Positions 11,315 to 22,400 of a stretch of DNA of 64,000 nucleotides are shown here, piece by piece (the first letter of the stretch is position 1; the number at the start of each line of letters is the position of its first letter). This stretch comes from Ananas comosus (taxonomy: Eukaryota > Streptophyta > Magnoliopsida > Poales > Bromeliaceae), in assembly GCF_001540865.1 (NCBI RefSeq), contig NC_033642.1, positions 1,847,125 to 1,911,124 on the forward strand. Reading direction: 5' to 3'. The position numbers and the translations under genes were made by a program. A model generated the notes under the pieces. The model had not been told where the DNA came from and ran no database searches. It saw only the letters and a program-made list of their open reading frames with translations.

Positions 11315-11857
11315 AGGCTAATACTACTATCCTATTAATAGGATAGGCGCACTTGTCCTATCAAGTTATTTTTGATGATCGAGATTCCGAATCGATGATC
11401 GGAGCCGTTGAAGTTGATCTAGAGTATTTGAAATATCTAGAAACTAAATTTCATAAATTTTGATAATGGTTTACATGGTGATCAAAGTGTCGTAAAATCG
11501 ATAATTTTTTATGGCCTATATGAGCCGTTTGCTTGTTTAACAGTGTAGAGCAATCCAAATTGCTTGAATTTTTGATAGAAAATTCTTTATACTATTTAGA
11601 TAATATTTGATAACTCTGATTATGAATTGAGAAAATCTAACTTCTATTTTAGGAAGGTTATTCATTTATGACCGTCATTTTTTAACTCTTAAAATGAACT
11701 GGATAATAATTTTTAAATAATAAAAAAATTGGTTTCTAAACGTTTCTAATTGTGTAGATCAACTTCAACGGTGCCGATTATCAATTTGAAGTTCCGATCA
11801 TTCAAATCGACTTGATAGGATAAGGGTCCCAATCCTATTAATAGGATAGTAGCCGGA

Positions 11858-11860
<3 letters not shown>
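11315..11860. mobile_element. Mutator-like foldback MITE, copy d, nested in hAT
   Basis: Both ends carry CTACTATCCTATTAATAGGAT, which contains the palindrome TCCTATTAATAGGA. The body holds the family core (GATGATCGAGATTCCGAATC, GATCTAGAGTATTTGAAATA and complements). Copy e at 18088–18677 is a diverged relative. It interrupts the hAT element, so it is younger. Confidence 0.8.

Positions 11861-11911
<51 letters not shown>
11861..11911. repeat. (TA)n microsatellite
   Basis: About 25 TA units next to the nested foldback MITE. These MITEs repeatedly sit beside TA tracts. Confidence 0.85.
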
Positions 11912-11914
<3 letters not shown>

Positions 11915-12849
11915 AGAATTTTTTGTGTATGTGATTGGAATCGAAGAGTTTGGCTTTTTTCTTCTTAAAAGGTCTTGACATTAATAATTTGGCCAGATAG
12001 CAAAATTTACCTGCGAGGCGATTTATTTTATTTCAAAAAAAATAACTTGAATGCTGAATATAATATTCTTATTGGATCACACATTTCATCTACCAAATAT
12101 AATAAAATATTCACATGCTCCAAATATATATGACCTTCACAAAAGGTTGGAACAATTTAATTTCCATGGACTAGCTCAACCTGCAAAGAAGGCTTAATGC
12201 TATACTTTACATTGACTCCTGTGTACACAAGCTAGCTATAACTAATTGGGTAGAAATAAATAAATAAATTATCTAAGGAGACTATCATGTTGGCCATATG
12301 ATATATAGATACTTGATTAGAAGTTGAAGATAAAGTGTCAATTTAGTACTCTATTTGAGATCTACTCTTTGTCATTTTATAGATCTCCCAGAGTTTTATA
12401 TTCATTTTGTTTCTTTTTTGAAAGAAACCCCCAAAATTTTCTATTCACAAGAGGATTGGTACAAGAAATTAAGCTCAATGAATCTAATTGTATTAAACAA
12501 AATCTCCACTGCCCTTCAATTAATGCTCCACAGTAATTCTCACGGTTTCACTAGAAAATGACATTAATTGTTTTAAATTTTTATTAGCATATGTTAAATA
12601 GTTGATTAGGTCGTTGTTTCGTGTTGCCAATTAGCTATCTTTGTATTTGAATGCTTCAATTTATTTCTTCNATATACTCAACCTTTTCATAACTAATTCG
12701 AGCGAGCTTAGTAATACTCAAGTTCGACTTAAAATAAATTTTGAGTGTTTTTTGTTCATTTAATTTTGAGTGGAGCTCGAGCAAAATGAATATCGAGCTG
12801 AAGTCGAGAACGCAACCCAGCTCGTTCATTTGCCGGCCCTAATTCTAGG

Positions 12850-13654
12850 CCATAAAACCATCTAGATAAAAGCCAAGATAAAATAATATAGCTGGTTAGT
12901 TTTATGTGAACGGGGCGCTACCCTAAAAATCTGACGTTAGGATTCTTCCCAGCCTTCTGATTCTGGTGTAAGCCACAATTTCCACTGGCTATAAACTGAT
13001 TAAACAAATTAATATATATATGAGTCAGACTATTATACTTTTAGACTGTATTTTGTTCGGATATAAAATAAAAATATTTTTGGGATATGTATAAGTTCAA
13101 ATATAAGTAGGAACTAGATCAATTTTGCGTTTAGATAAAATTTGGGTTGTTTCTAGAAATAAGGTAAATAGTATTTTGATGGTTAAATTGAAACAATAGG
13201 AATAAAAATTATATTTTTAAATCAAAATTATTTTATCTAATTAATTAATATTAAAATATTACTTAAAAATACATGAATAAATTAATAAATTTATTAGCTA
13301 TGAATATTGTATAAGATAATAAAAATATATTAATTAATTAATTAATTAATTAATTATAAAATATAATTTAACTTTTTAATTAGTTAGTAAATTACTTTAG
13401 CTAGATTACTAGTAAAAAAATTAATTAGATTAATAGAAATATTAATTGTTGGTCAATATAAATATTAGTTTATAGATAAATACATTATATTATTAATAAT
13501 TAATTTTAAATAATAAATTAATTAATTAATTATTTTTTATTATTTAAGTAATAAATAATAATTAAAATATATTAATTAGATTAATTAATAATTTAATATC
13601 ATTATTAAAATTAAATTTAGATTTTAATTAATTTTGTTCCCAAGGAACAAGCTT
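12850..13654. other. AT-rich spacer with TTAA repeats
   Basis: It contains runs of (TTAA)n near 13330–13356 and 13517–13532 and no gene. A single undetermined base lies nearby at 12671. Confidence 0.6.
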
Positions 13655-14392
13655 ATTTGAAGAAAAAGGTGGATTCGACAGCCTTTTGTAATCGATCCTG
13701 AGGGGTGTAGATCTGAAAAGAGGTCGCTGCTCAATTGGCTAAGTATGCATTTCAGAGGATGTGACTTGCAAGCCAACCGTCCTATCTATAACTAGTAAAA
13801 TCTTTCATTTCATCCAACCCTATAGCGAGTTAAAGAGCGAGAACTAGAGCGTTAAAGTAAAGGGGAAGGTCTTCAACCCCTTAGGAGTACCCTCGCGAAT
13901 GAATGTGGGACAGATATTTGAATGCTCGCTCGGGTTAGCAGGGAATCTGCTAAAGAGACATTATAGAATAGCACCCTTTGATGAGAGATATGAGCAAGAG
14001 GCTTCGCGAAGGCATAACTTGTTTGTATCCATGCGCTTCATATATTAGCCTGAAGTTCGTTACCCAGCAATATAGCCATCTCTACCGCGTCAATCCCACA
14101 AGCCTCTTATCCATGCTTGTTCGATCACGACGCTGGAGCAAAAGCAGTCGTTGTCGGGGAAGCTCTTACTGTTCTCGAATAAATGGACAAAATCCCCAGT
14201 TTCTTTTTCTTTTTGCCATGCCTTACGTCCACTCTTTTCTCTAGTCGGGGCATCCAATAAAAATAAGCATCAACAGTTCCAACCTTATACCAGCTTATTT
14301 CAGAAACCCGAGAAATACTATTTCTGGGTACCAAATACAGCGTTTGGAATAAGGGCTTATTCCTCCCTAGCTTGTCCCCGAACCAAACCCTG
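13655..14392 (+). other. Island of organelle-derived sequence
   Basis: Base composition changes from about 80% AT to balanced, and the DNA lacks transposon words. It includes a plastid rpoB fragment (13869–14004). The rest may be further plastid or mitochondrial pieces, but I recognise no other organelle gene, and the sequence after 14004 no longer follows rpoB. The ORFs at 13978–14453 are not supported as genes. Confidence 0.5.
13869..14004 (+). pseudogene. rpoB: Plastid rpoB fragment (NUPT)
   Basis: The frame from 13869 reads through the residues [16 protein letters not shown], then a [25 protein letters not shown] stretch, the conserved C-terminal part of the plastid RNA polymerase beta subunit. 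It covers only about 45 codons of a protein that is normally over 1000 residues. After EAS the reading departs from rpoB and meets a stop about 15 codons on. It is a nuclear-integrated plastid fragment, possibly via mitochondrial DNA, joined to unrelated sequence. Non-functional. Confidence 0.85.
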
Positions 14393-14545
14393 CGTTGATG
14401 AGTATAGATCTCTTTGTACTCATAAGTTTTCGACCATTAGATTACCCATTTGATCATTTTCACCTATTAGATCATACTATTCAACCAACTACCCACTCAA
14501 CCCCAGGAGACCACTATTATCTTAACCGGGGACCATTTGCTTATT
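14393..14545. mobile_element. Truncated foldback MITE, body family 2
   Basis: The body words (TTAGATTACCCATTTGATCATTTTCACC, CACTCAACCCCAGG) match the element at 6318–6555. The tip is ATGAGTATAG..TGTACTCAT, close to the tip of copy f at 18821, which has a different body. Only one end is present. Confidence 0.5.
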
Positions 14546-14689
14546 TATTAAAGAGCCGAGTATGAGCTGGCTTGCGAACAGCAAGTTAGATTGTCTGCTC
14601 ATTATTGGGTAAAAAGTCAAAAGAAAATTAAAAAAGTTCGAATTGAAAAGTAATAATTGAAATTTGCAAAATGTATGGGATTAAAAATA

Positions 14690-15245
14690 TAAGGGACTAT
14701 GAACCCTAATAATAATAACTTGGCTTAAGCATTTTGGGCTGTTAGTTTGGCCCCAATGAATTATTACTGTTAGTGGACTGGGTCATTACATTTGGTATCA
14801 GAGCCGGTTTACAAGTCGGAAGTATAGGACCGACCTCACACATCACCTAGTGATCTTATGCTGTATATGTGATAGATTGACGAGAATGTCAGAGCCTAAA
14901 CGGGAAGAGTCTGTGACATCTTGATAGTCCCATATTCAGTTGGAAAAGGGATCAAGCTTGTAGTTTGGACCGTACTATTAGTATACGGGATCGTTACTTT
15001 TGGTATTAAAGCTGGTGTGAGGCACATCACCTAGTGATTTTAAATTATATATGTGATGGGCTGACGAGGACATCAGTGCCTAAACCGGAAAGTCTGTAAC
15101 ACGCTAATAGTCTCACATTTAGTTGGGAAAGAGATCGAGCTTATGGTTTGGATCTAACTAATTATTATTATATATTAGTGGACCGAGTAATCATATTTAG
15201 TACCAGAGCTGGTCTGAGACACATCGCTCGGTGATTTTAGGCTTT
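14690..15245 (+). mobile_element. Tandem TRIM / LTR–PBS units
   Basis: Three LTR-end plus primer-binding-site junctions occur at about 205-bp spacing: TGGTATCAGAGCCGG (14792), TGGTATTAAAGCTGG (15000) and TAGTACCAGAGCTGG (15202). Each is followed by an alike block (CACATCACCTAGTGATTTTA, ATATGTGATGG.TGACGAG). TGGTATCAGAGC is complementary to plant initiator tRNA-Met. No gag or pol is present. The first PBS is intact and the other two have decayed. Confidence 0.65.
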
Positions 15246-15970
15246 GTTTGTGATGGATAACTATAAAACCGCCAAACTCCAAGCTGATTAACAACCTAGA
15301 AGTCAATCATTTATAACTACGTAGCAAAATAATAATAATAATAATAATTTGATCTTATTTTTAATATTAACGTATCATTTCTAGTCCAATTTGACACATT
15401 TTTAACGTGCCCAGAGCTTCAATTAATTGGGAGAAAATTTATATGTTTGTGGTATGATGGTCGAGCGCAAACCACTTCGACGCATTGGAGGATCCAAAAT
15501 TTCTAAAAATATTTTGGAGTTTTTCTCCTTTTATGCTGTCAAATTGTAATGGAAACTGTCACTAATAAAGAGTGTTTGGTGACAGTTTTCCACAATCATT
15601 CTAGATGCTGAAGTAAAAGTGAATAAAAAATTAAGTACTTCCAGATTTTTAAAATGTTCTTAAAATATCAAAACAGATGAATCTGACCTTCACATGCATT
15701 CAGGGGCTATTTGGAAGCAATAAGTCGAAGAGCGAAAAACTGATGAGTTTTGCGAAACTCGACCTCGCCTTCCATTCAACTAAAATTAAAAGATCGATCT
15801 ACATAAAAACGAGAATGAAAATGTGAATATAAATATTGACGTCGATGACTTTTTTGAAATCACGAATTCAACCTCCGAAATCCAGAAAACAAGCAAGCTA
15901 GCATTTGGTTATAAAGTGTCAGATCAGAAGCCAACACATGGTGGCTCTTCTCATCCAACACTCTTCTTTT
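15246..15970. other. Spacer without gene
   Basis: It contains an (AAT)n run near 15330–15346 and no recognisable coding or repeat structure. Confidence 0.5.
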
Positions 15971-16556
15971 TAGAGATGCAAATAGGACGGGTCTGAGGGC
16001 GGGACTCCTGCCACACCTCCCGCCTCGACTACCGAAATTCCGTCCCGCCTCCTGTCCCGAATTCGCGATGGATTAAAAAATATATATTCCATGATCCGTC
16101 CAGCCTCATAACCCATCTTCCGCTGGCATCTCGAATCCACCCAATCAATTAATATTTTTTTAACAAAATATAACATTATTAATATTTTATAAAATATAAA
16201 TTAATAATTTTTTAATAATAATAGTGAATAATATTACTAAGTTATATATACAATTAACAATATAAATTATAAAAATAAAAAATATCAATCACAATGCGAA
16301 GCAAAATTAAAAAGTTTCAAATATATGAGAAATGCGAGCCACCAACTTATTTGTATTTTGGAGCGGATTCGGAACGGATCATGCTGGGCGGATTCGGAGG
16401 GGATAAAAAAATTTTTCATTTCCTACTCCCAAACCATCTCGAATCATGAAAATTATTCTGTTTTCTACTCCGAACCTATTTATTTTCTCCTGTTTACTGC
16501 CTCATTCAAGACAGATCACAGTAAACTCTACCCACCCGGATCCGTCTGCATCCCTA
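15971..16556. mobile_element. hAT-type MITE upstream of the pectinesterase
   Basis: The ends TAGAGATGCAAATAGG (left) and GTCTGCATCCCTA (right, reversed TAGGGATGCAGAC) form hAT-like TIRs. The flanks CTTCTTTT (15963–15970) and CATCTTTT (16557–16564) match at 7 of 8 bases, fitting an 8-bp TSD. Subterminal CGGG/CCCG-rich repeats are present. It ends about 250 bp before the pectinesterase start codon, so it may contribute to that promoter. Confidence 0.75.
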
Positions 16557-16804
16557 CATCTTTTCCCTCCCCAATACTCCCTTCGACGTGTCCCTCACCT
16601 GTGGGTCCCACCTGCATGCCACCTGGGCTCACAAATTTAAAACCCAATGCATGCAGCTAAGCTTCTTCTGATCATTACCCACAAGCAACCCTCATCAGCA
16701 TCCCTCTCTTCTAGCTTTTAGCTCAAGTGCTTTTTAAGGAAGCAATTCCTGTATTTCATTTTCACTCCACAAATTTGGTTCCATTGTTTCTCATGCATAC
16801 ATGC

Positions 16805-16948
16805 ATGATGGCTAGACACAGAACACCTTTGTTCTATTTGCTGCTGCTTCTTCTCCCAGTGCTTTTGCACATAGCTCTTCCTGCTTCTTCCTCCTCTTCT
16901 TCCACCCAAGGACCCCCCACAGGTGAGAGGGTTATATATATTATATAT

Positions 16949-17001
<53 letters not shown>

Positions 17002-17009
17002 GTATAGAT

Positions 17010-17051
<42 letters not shown>

Positions 17052-18046
17052 TCACATAGTACAGAGTGGGCAGTGGCCGGGTTATATATCTTTAAAGTTC
17101 GAATGAACCCCTTCAAGTTGACTAATTTCGTTGAAATTTATTCTTATTTAATTCAAGTACCATGTTTGAAGCCTATCAAAAAGTCCTCGATCTACACTCG
17201 ATACGTGAAGACAGAGTACTATTGACGTATTAATTTTATAACCATATATGTTGGTTCGCGATAGGTAGATTTAATGCATTTCGAAATAAATCCGATTGTT
17301 CACATTATTCCAAACTTGTTAAATTGAAATATATGGAGTAAAAAGATTGTGTGCGTGTGTATATATATATATACATAATTATATATATATATATTAATAA
17401 TATTCATATATATATATGGATGGCATTACTGTTAACAATAAGGATTACCAGGTTAATGTTTCTCGCTACATCCAAAACAGATAGAGGCTGGGCAATTAGA
17501 TGTCTGTAAACAGTATATACTAATTATATGATAACTATTAATTAGAATGTTTGTAATACATAATATATGTCACTGGCTAGGTTATCACTCATGTACTGTG
17601 AAATAGATCAAAGATTATATTAGTCTCACACAATTTATAACTGGATAATATTTCTAGAATTTTTTTAAAAGAAAAAAGGTAAAACAAGAAAATTTCAGTA
17701 AATTAGCCTTAACTTTTTTTCCTCTTACCCGCCCTAATTTCAGAACACCCCCCCGCATTTTATTTCATTCACCAAAAATTACAACTTTAATGCACCTTAG
17801 CTCCCTCCACAGTTCGTCTTATCCATCCTTTTTTTTATAATTAATAACTGAAAAATATCTTTTAAAAATAATAGAAATATATTAAAAATTTACTATTTTT
17901 CTTCATAAAACAAAGTAAGGGTAAATTTAGTTTATTTCGCACAACTAGATCCAGTAACGGTAGCCCTCTGAAAAACATCTTTTAAAATTTTAATGGGACA
18001 AATATAGATTTAAAACTATGGAGAAAAGTGTAAAAGTGATGATATA

Positions 18047-18090
<44 letters not shown>

Positions 18091-19428
18091 GGCTAAATGG
18101 CGCTATCCTAATTAATAAGGATAAGAGCACTTGTCCTATCAAGTTGCTCTTGATGATGCGATGAATTACCGAATGCGATGATTGGCGGAGCCTGTTGAAG
18201 TTGATCTCGAGTATTTGGAAATATGCTAGAACTAAATCATCATAAATTTTTGATAACTGGTTTACATGGTGATGCAAAGTGTCGTAACATTCGACAATTT
18301 TTGAGGCCTATACTGAGGCCGTTTTGCCTGTTTAATAACGGTGTAGAGCAATCCCAATTAACTTGAATTTTTCGATTACAAAATTTTTATATTATTAGAT
18401 AAATGTTAGATAACTCTGATTACGAAGACTGAGAAAGTCTAACCTCTATTTTTAGAAGGTAATTCATTTGATGACCGTATTTATTTTTCAACTCTTAAGA
18501 TGAACTTGATAATGATTTTTAAATATTCCAAATTTGGTTTCCTAAACGATTTTCTAATTGTGTAGATCAATCTTCAACGTGCCTGATTAAATCAATTTTT
18601 GAAGTCCGATCATTCAAATCGACTAGATAGGACATAGCACCCATCCTATTAATAGATAGTAAAGCCCGAGACCCTATAATATATATACATATGTATATTT
18701 GTATATATACATATACATATGTATATATGTAAATATATACATATACATATGTATATGTATTACTATACATATCCATATGACATATGTAATATATACATTA
18801 TAATATGTATGTATATATATAGGTCGCTACTATACATATTATGAGTACGATCGCCTCGTACTCAATAAGGTTGTTTTCGATGATAGAGCTTCCGAATCGA
18901 CGATCCACACCGTTAAACGTTATTTACGTCATTTAAAACTTCTAAGAATCAAATTTTATAATTTTTCGACATCATTTACCTTACGATCAAGAGGTCACAA
19001 ATTTGACAATTTTTAACGGCCGGTATGGGATACTTGCTAGTTTAACGGTGTAAAAGAATCGGAATTTGTTGAATTTTTGATAGAAAATTCTATTCACTAC
19101 ATAGATAAAGATCAATAACTCCGATCTTGAATTGAAGGATCCGATCATCCTTTTTTAGGACGTCGTTCGATTTTGACCGTTCATTTTATGCCTACTTGAT
19201 GGACTTTATTATGATTTCAAAAATTTACGAAATTTATTTTCTAGAAGTTTCAAATACTTTAGATCATAATTAACGGAGTGAATCGTCAATTCGGAAGCTC
19301 CATCATTGAAAACAACTTATGAGTACGAAGGCTTCAATACTCATAATAGTATAGTAGCCATGACCTATATATATATACAGCTCATGATCGACTCGTTTAT
19401 TAACAAGTCGAATACGAGCTGGCTCACG

Positions 19429-19462
<34 letters not shown>

Positions 19463-22400
19463 GAAAAAAAATTTTGAATTTTAGCCCAAAAAAAAATGAA
19501 AAATAAAATCATCAAATCTATTATTCATCACGTCTAGTATTTGAACTGTGTTAGTAATTAATGATGAATTTAACATTTTTCTTATTTTTATAAAAATTTT
19601 GTTTTACATTCTAACATCCAAACAGGTCCTAAGAGAACTAGAAGCTATCCAGGAGGCACGTGATGCCCTCTTGAGGGCCCGAAACTGGGCCGCTTCGATG
19701 GGCCCAGAAGTAGAAGCTAGCGGGCCCCTCCGACCGGAGGCCCATGATCGGCGGCTTGCATGGGCCGACTGCGTGCGGCTGTACGAGGACAGCGAGGAGC
19801 GGATCGGACGGCTGGTGATGACGATGGCCACCGGTCGGGAGTACGACGCTTCGGATGCCACCACGTGGATAAGCGGTGCCATGACAGCGCATGCCACGTG
19901 CGTGGAGGGACTGCTGCTGCAACGGAGGAACACATCATTCTTACCGCCGCCGCCGCCGCCGCCGCCGCCACCGCAACAGCAACTTCGAGATGTTCTCAAA
20001 AAGGCGCTTTACTTGCACGTCACAGGGACCCAAAAGGAAATGCACGGTGAGTGACCGTTCTCAATGTTAGCACACAGAAGTAATTATGCCAACGTTCTCG
20101 ATGTTAGTACACAGAAATAACCATGTCAAGTGTGTAGTCGAATAATTTTAACATTTAACGGTCATGCGTACCACGTAGTCCCTGTAACAGACTTTTGGGC
20201 ATCTAGAACTCCAACTGAATATTTCGGATTTCCAGTTCACCATCTGAATCCTTCGAATCAGAACCTCTCCTAAACTCAGGACTTTCGGATGCTCACAACC
20301 AATTCCGGGCATCCGGAATCACTTTGAAACTTAGGTTTTAGTGACACTCGTTCCCAAATTCTATTTTTGCGTCTGTTTCAAGTCAAACATGTCCAACTCA
20401 TCCCAAAACTCTCTAGAGACACTAACCTTCATCTCATACTGCGGCCTTGTCAATTAGCGTCGGTCCAATATATTACAACTTTAGTCCTTGAACATTCTTA
20501 TTGTAATAAAGTTCCACAACTTAATTTTTTTTAAAATAAGTATTGATAAATTGCTAATATCAAAAAGTCATATAATATTTTGATTATTATTGTATACTCA
20601 AGTAGAACATTACTACAATTCAGAAAGTCGACGATTAAAATCTCACATGCTTTTATTGTTTAAGCCAAAAATTACAATTAATTAAAGTTTGAGCACTAAA
20701 GTGTCATGTGTCTTATAGTTTGAGCTAAAAATTACAGCTAATTAAAGTTCGAGAACTAAAGTGTCGTGCGCTTCATAGTTTGAGGGCCAACAATTAATGT
20801 AATTTACTCCCAAAAAAGGCTTTTTTATAGTGCCAGCATGTGTTACTTATTATTTTTTAATCATTTGGGTAATGTTAGTCACTTTAAATTATTAAAATAG
20901 CAACTTGTTCGGTCAATTGAAAATTTTTGAAAGTTTAGGCCTCAAAATATGAAACTTTAAAAGTTTAGATAGTCAGTTGCAAATATGTGTTACTTTGGAT
21001 AGTTCTATTTAATTTAAAGCACAAAAATATAGAATGTTTTGTTGTGCTTTTTCTTATGCAAATCTGTGCGTACAAAATTTCTACTTGCTTGTTGATCCTG
21101 CAGCTCCTCAACCGTTGGATTTGGATCACACTGAGAGAGTAAATTTTTAGTCCCATATTTGTTAATCGTACAATGAGTAATGACGTAGGTAAGGTAAACC
21201 ATACCGGGACTTATCTGAACTATGAATTATTTTGAATCTGTAATCCGACTATTTAAAATTTTGATTTTATTATTCAATTATTTAATTTGTTTGATATTTG
21301 AGTCGGTCAACAGTACTCTAACATTGGAATTTAAGCTAACTATTTATTTTTATTAATTTATAATTGTAAAAATTGTATGAAGTGTGTTAATTAAAACAGC
21401 AAAGATGAACGACACATTCAAAATTTGAAATCAAACAAATTAAAAGATTAAATAATAAAATTAAAATTTTAAAAGATTGAGCAGTCAACTCAAGATGATT
21501 CATAGTTTAGATAAATTATGTAAGTTTTTACATAAAATTAATTATGGGACATATCATTAACAATAATATTGTACGGATCTTGAGGCGATCCAACGGCTAA
21601 AAAGTCATAACGTATCGGCTAAAAAGTCATAAGCACAAATGCTCTTATACTTTTAAAAGCACAGGAGTTCAATTCTTTTCTAGAGTTGAGCTCTTATACT
21701 CTTAAAAGCAGAGGAGCTCAATATGCTTGTGATTTTTTAGCCATTGGATCGTCTCAAGATTTGTACAGCACTAGTAAAGGAGACTTAATGGAACATATCA
21801 TTAATAGTGTTGCACGGATCTTGAGGCGATCCGACGGCTAAAAAATCATAAATACAAATACTCCCGAGCTATTAAAAGCTCGGGAGTTCAATTCTTTTCT
21901 AGAGTTGAGCTCTTATGTTTTTAGAAGCACAGGAGTTAATCTGCTTGTGATTTTTCAGCCATCAGATCATCTCAAGATTCGTACAGCACTAGTAAAGAAG
22001 ACTTAATAGAATACATCGTTATAGTGTTGCACAATCTCGAGATGTTCCGACAGCTAAAAAGTCACAAGCACAAATACTCTTTTAATAGCACAGGAGCTCA
22101 ATTCTTTATGTATGTTTTATCTATGTATAATATTTTGCGTGAATTGCTCTTGGATGCCTGATGCTCTCAGGACCGTCCGATCGGAAACCAACGGCCGATA
22201 ACGCAGGACTACTCGCGGCACGAAATGCATCCATGAGTAGAAGTGATGCAGATATGGTTGTTGCTCAGGATGGTTCAGGGAACTACAAAACTATCGGTGA
22301 AGCCGTCGACGCGCTTCGCGGGTGGCGTCGACGGAGAGGCAACGACCGAGTAGTGGTCTATGTGAAGTCCGGAACGTACAAGGAGAATGTCGAGATCGAT

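Larger units (their letters stand above)
10799..12841. mobile_element. Non-autonomous hAT element, 2.0 kb
   Basis: It is flanked by the perfect 8-bp direct repeat ATTCTAGG (10791–10798 and 12842–12849). The left terminus is TAGGGGTGGAAACTGAG. The right terminus reversed is TAGGGCCGGCAAATGA. Both fit the plant hAT consensus TAGGG..GGCAAA. Subterminal regions carry many CGAGC/GCTCG words (10900–10960 and 12700–12830), typical transposase-binding repeats. No transposase frame is visible, and ORFs at 12324–12561 look random. The foldback MITE at 11315–11860 is nested inside. Confidence 0.85.

Noticed and set aside
14151..14453. 100-aa ORF in the organelle-like island
   Set aside because: No family recognised and it crosses from the organelle-like block into a truncated MITE.
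16923..17225. 100-aa ORF following pectinesterase exon 1
   Set aside because: It is a translation of the AT microsatellite and intron sequence; it lacks the Cys motif expected of an inhibitor helix.
19604..20050. Overlapping ORFs on both strands of pectinesterase exon 2 (Ala- and Gly-rich)
   Set aside because: Shadows of the real exon, caused by high GC and the CCG repeat; only the frame with inhibitor-domain motifs joins exons 3 and 4.
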